Assembly (NCBI GenBank): GCA_900548365.1
Contig: URKM01000070.1
Coordinates: 1 to 7,274 of the forward strand
Origin: an uncultured Collinsella sp.
GTDB taxonomy: Bacteria; Actinomycetota; Coriobacteriia; Coriobacteriales; Coriobacteriaceae
DNA length: 7,274 nt
Direction of reading: 5' to 3'
In this document: positions 6,717 to 7,274 of the stretch, one piece after another
How the letters are laid out: each line of letters opens with the position of its first letter
Numbering within the stretch: the stretch's first letter is position 1
Position numbers and translations under genes: made by a program
Notes under the pieces: model-generated
What the model was told of the DNA's origin: nothing
What the model saw: only the letters and a program-made list of their open reading frames with translations
The model's database searches: none

Positions 6717-6744
6717 AAGCGTGGCACGCGAGAGAGGATGTTGT

Positions 6745-7134
6745 ATGGGACTACGCTCTTGGTTGCGCGAGCGAGCACGGCGCTCGGGCGAGCGGTGCCA
6801 GGCGGCGGAGACCCGGGAAGGCAGGGTGGCGGAGGAGCCGCGTCCGCGCGAGATCGCGCCGGGCTGCCCCGCCGATGAATGGCGGGAGCTTCCCGCCTAT
6901 CTTCCCGTGGACCCCGATGAGCACAGGGTCGCCTGCGTGATCGCTGCAGCTATCGCCGCTGGGGATCGTCCGGAAAGCGAGCTGGAGGTTCGCCGCGTAT
7001 GCATGGCGAACCCCGAGTACCTTCGCGTCGCGTGCATAGCGACCGCGATCGGCGCCGGTGCGCTGGAGGAAAGTTCGTTCAAGGTGCGTCGCATCTATAA
7101 AAAGAAGGATATGGAGAGTGAACATGCTGCGTAA
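6745..7134 (+). CDS. Small subunit of a biotin-dependent decarboxylase, MmdD/MmdE-like, with duplicated motif
   Basis: The protein has 129 residues. Residues 1-20 are strongly basic (MGLRSWLRERARRSGERC) and about 20-55 are charged and Pro-rich. The rest carries two copies of one motif: RVACVIAAAIAAG...VRRV (61-85) and RVACIATAIGAG...VRRI (94-117), about 15 of 25 positions identical by hand alignment. The pattern V-I-A-A-A-I-A-A followed by a short loop and F/L-x-V-R-R-I resembles the small delta C-terminus and epsilon subunit of Veillonella methylmalonyl-CoA decarboxylase, which help assemble the complex. Unlike the delta subunit it has no N-terminal membrane helix. ATG at 6745 has GAGG seven bases upstream; an in-frame GTG at 6721 would include the ribosome binding site itself. 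The gene overlaps the biotin carrier gene by 11 bases, implying translational coupling. The link to the complex is context plus motif likeness, not proof. Confidence 0.75.
   Translation: MGLRSWLRERARRSGERCQAAETREGRVAEEPRPREIAPGCPADEWRELPAYLPVDPDEHRVACVIAAAIAAGDRPESELEVRRVCMANPEYLRVACIATAIGAGALEESSFKVRRIYKKKDMESEHAA
6925..6999 (+). repeat. First copy of protein-level tandem repeat
   Basis: It encodes residues 61-85 of the small subunit (RVACVIAAAIAAG through VRRV). It pairs with the copy at 7024-7095. Confidence 0.75.
7024..7095 (+). repeat. Second copy of protein-level tandem repeat
   Basis: It encodes residues 94-117 (RVACIATAIGAG through VRRI) and is one residue shorter than the first copy. 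The copies share the RVAC start, the Ala/Ile-rich helix, an ES pair and the VRR(V/I) end. Confidence 0.75.
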
Positions 7135-7274
7135 ATTCAAGATTTCCATCGATGGAACCCAGTACCTCGTCGAGATGGAGGAGGTGGGAGCCCCCGTGGC
7201 GACCCCTGCGGATGCCGCCCCCGTCGCAGCTCCCGCTCCCGTCGCCGCCCCGGCGCCGGCCCCCGCTCCCGCCG
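7124..7274 (+). CDS. Biotin carrier subunit of a decarboxylase/carboxylase (5' part only)
   Basis: Only the first 50 codons are in the window; the gene runs off the right edge. The start MLRKFKISIDGTQYLVEMEEVG (split over residues 1-22) is the typical opening of gamma/biotin carrier subunits such as those of oxaloacetate, glutaconyl-CoA and methylmalonyl-CoA decarboxylases. It is followed from about residue 23 by the flexible Ala/Pro/Val linker (repeating APAP and PVAAP) that lets the biotinyl domain swing between active sites. The biotinylated lysine motif (usually AMKM) would lie beyond the window. GGAG is seven bases before the ATG, and the gene overlaps the stop of the small subunit gene in another frame by 11 bases. 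A beta sodium-pump subunit and a carboxyltransferase subunit would be expected nearby to the right. Which acyl substrate is used cannot be told from this part. Confidence 0.88.
   Translation, partial: MLRKFKISIDGTQYLVEMEEVGAPVATPADAAPVAAPAPVAAPAPAPAPA

Noticed and set aside
6721..6744. GTG start for the small decarboxylase subunit
   Set aside because: The added residues overlie the AGAGAGG ribosome binding site that fits the ATG at 6745.
5678..6940. A 420-codon frame beginning at the ATG at 5678
   Set aside because: It is out of frame with the LOG protein, runs through the intrinsic terminator, and gives an Arg/Gly-rich low-complexity product.
7200..7274. Repetitive GC-rich run at the right edge considered as a DNA repeat or assembly problem
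   Set aside because: It translates cleanly into the Ala/Pro linker normal for biotin carrier subunits.

Overview
The window is GC-rich chromosomal DNA, well above 60% GC by eye. The protein set and codon use fit an anaerobic actinobacterium of the class Coriobacteriia (Collinsella/Olsenella-like). That placement is an inference from the tRNA-guanine transglycosylase, the actinobacterial-type LOG protein and the start of a biotin-dependent decarboxylase operon; there is no rRNA or other marker to settle it. I see no tRNA, rRNA, CRISPR array, insertion sequence, phage gene or attachment site. It reads as ordinary core or near-core chromosome with some poorly characterised genes.

Left half (1-3185, minus strand): two genes are transcribed leftwards. 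First comes a 535-residue protein with an acidic disordered N-terminus, a very long coiled coil and a C-terminal membrane anchor (3185-1578). It is followed by a radical SAM protein of the coproporphyrinogen III oxidase-like (HemN/HemW/HutW) family (1489-164). A perfect 10-bp inverted repeat lies between them, and a terminator-like hairpin follows the second gene.

Centre (3186-4781): a divergent intergenic region leads into tgt, the queuosine tRNA-guanine transglycosylase (3427-4566), which carries all the expected catalytic and zinc residues. A GC-rich gap of about 215 bases then follows, with small palindromes but no gene.

Right half (4782-7274, plus strand): an AIM24-family beta-structured protein (4782-5588) is followed by a LOG/TIGR00730-type nucleotide-monophosphate phosphoribohydrolase (5688-6485). 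A convincing intrinsic terminator (6554-6600) closes that unit. Next come a regulatory stretch (6601-6744) and the first two genes of what looks like a biotin-dependent acyl-CoA or oxaloacetate decarboxylase operon: a small 129-residue subunit with two tandem copies of a motif resembling the Veillonella MmdD/MmdE small subunits (6745-7134), and a biotin carrier subunit with an Ala-Pro linker (7124 onward), cut off by the window end.

The observation most worth following is the duplicated small-subunit motif without any membrane segment. Second are the identity of the radical SAM enzyme (heme synthesis, heme trafficking or heme degradation) and the role of its upstream coiled-coil membrane protein. 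I do not see strong evidence for a wholly new multi-gene system here.
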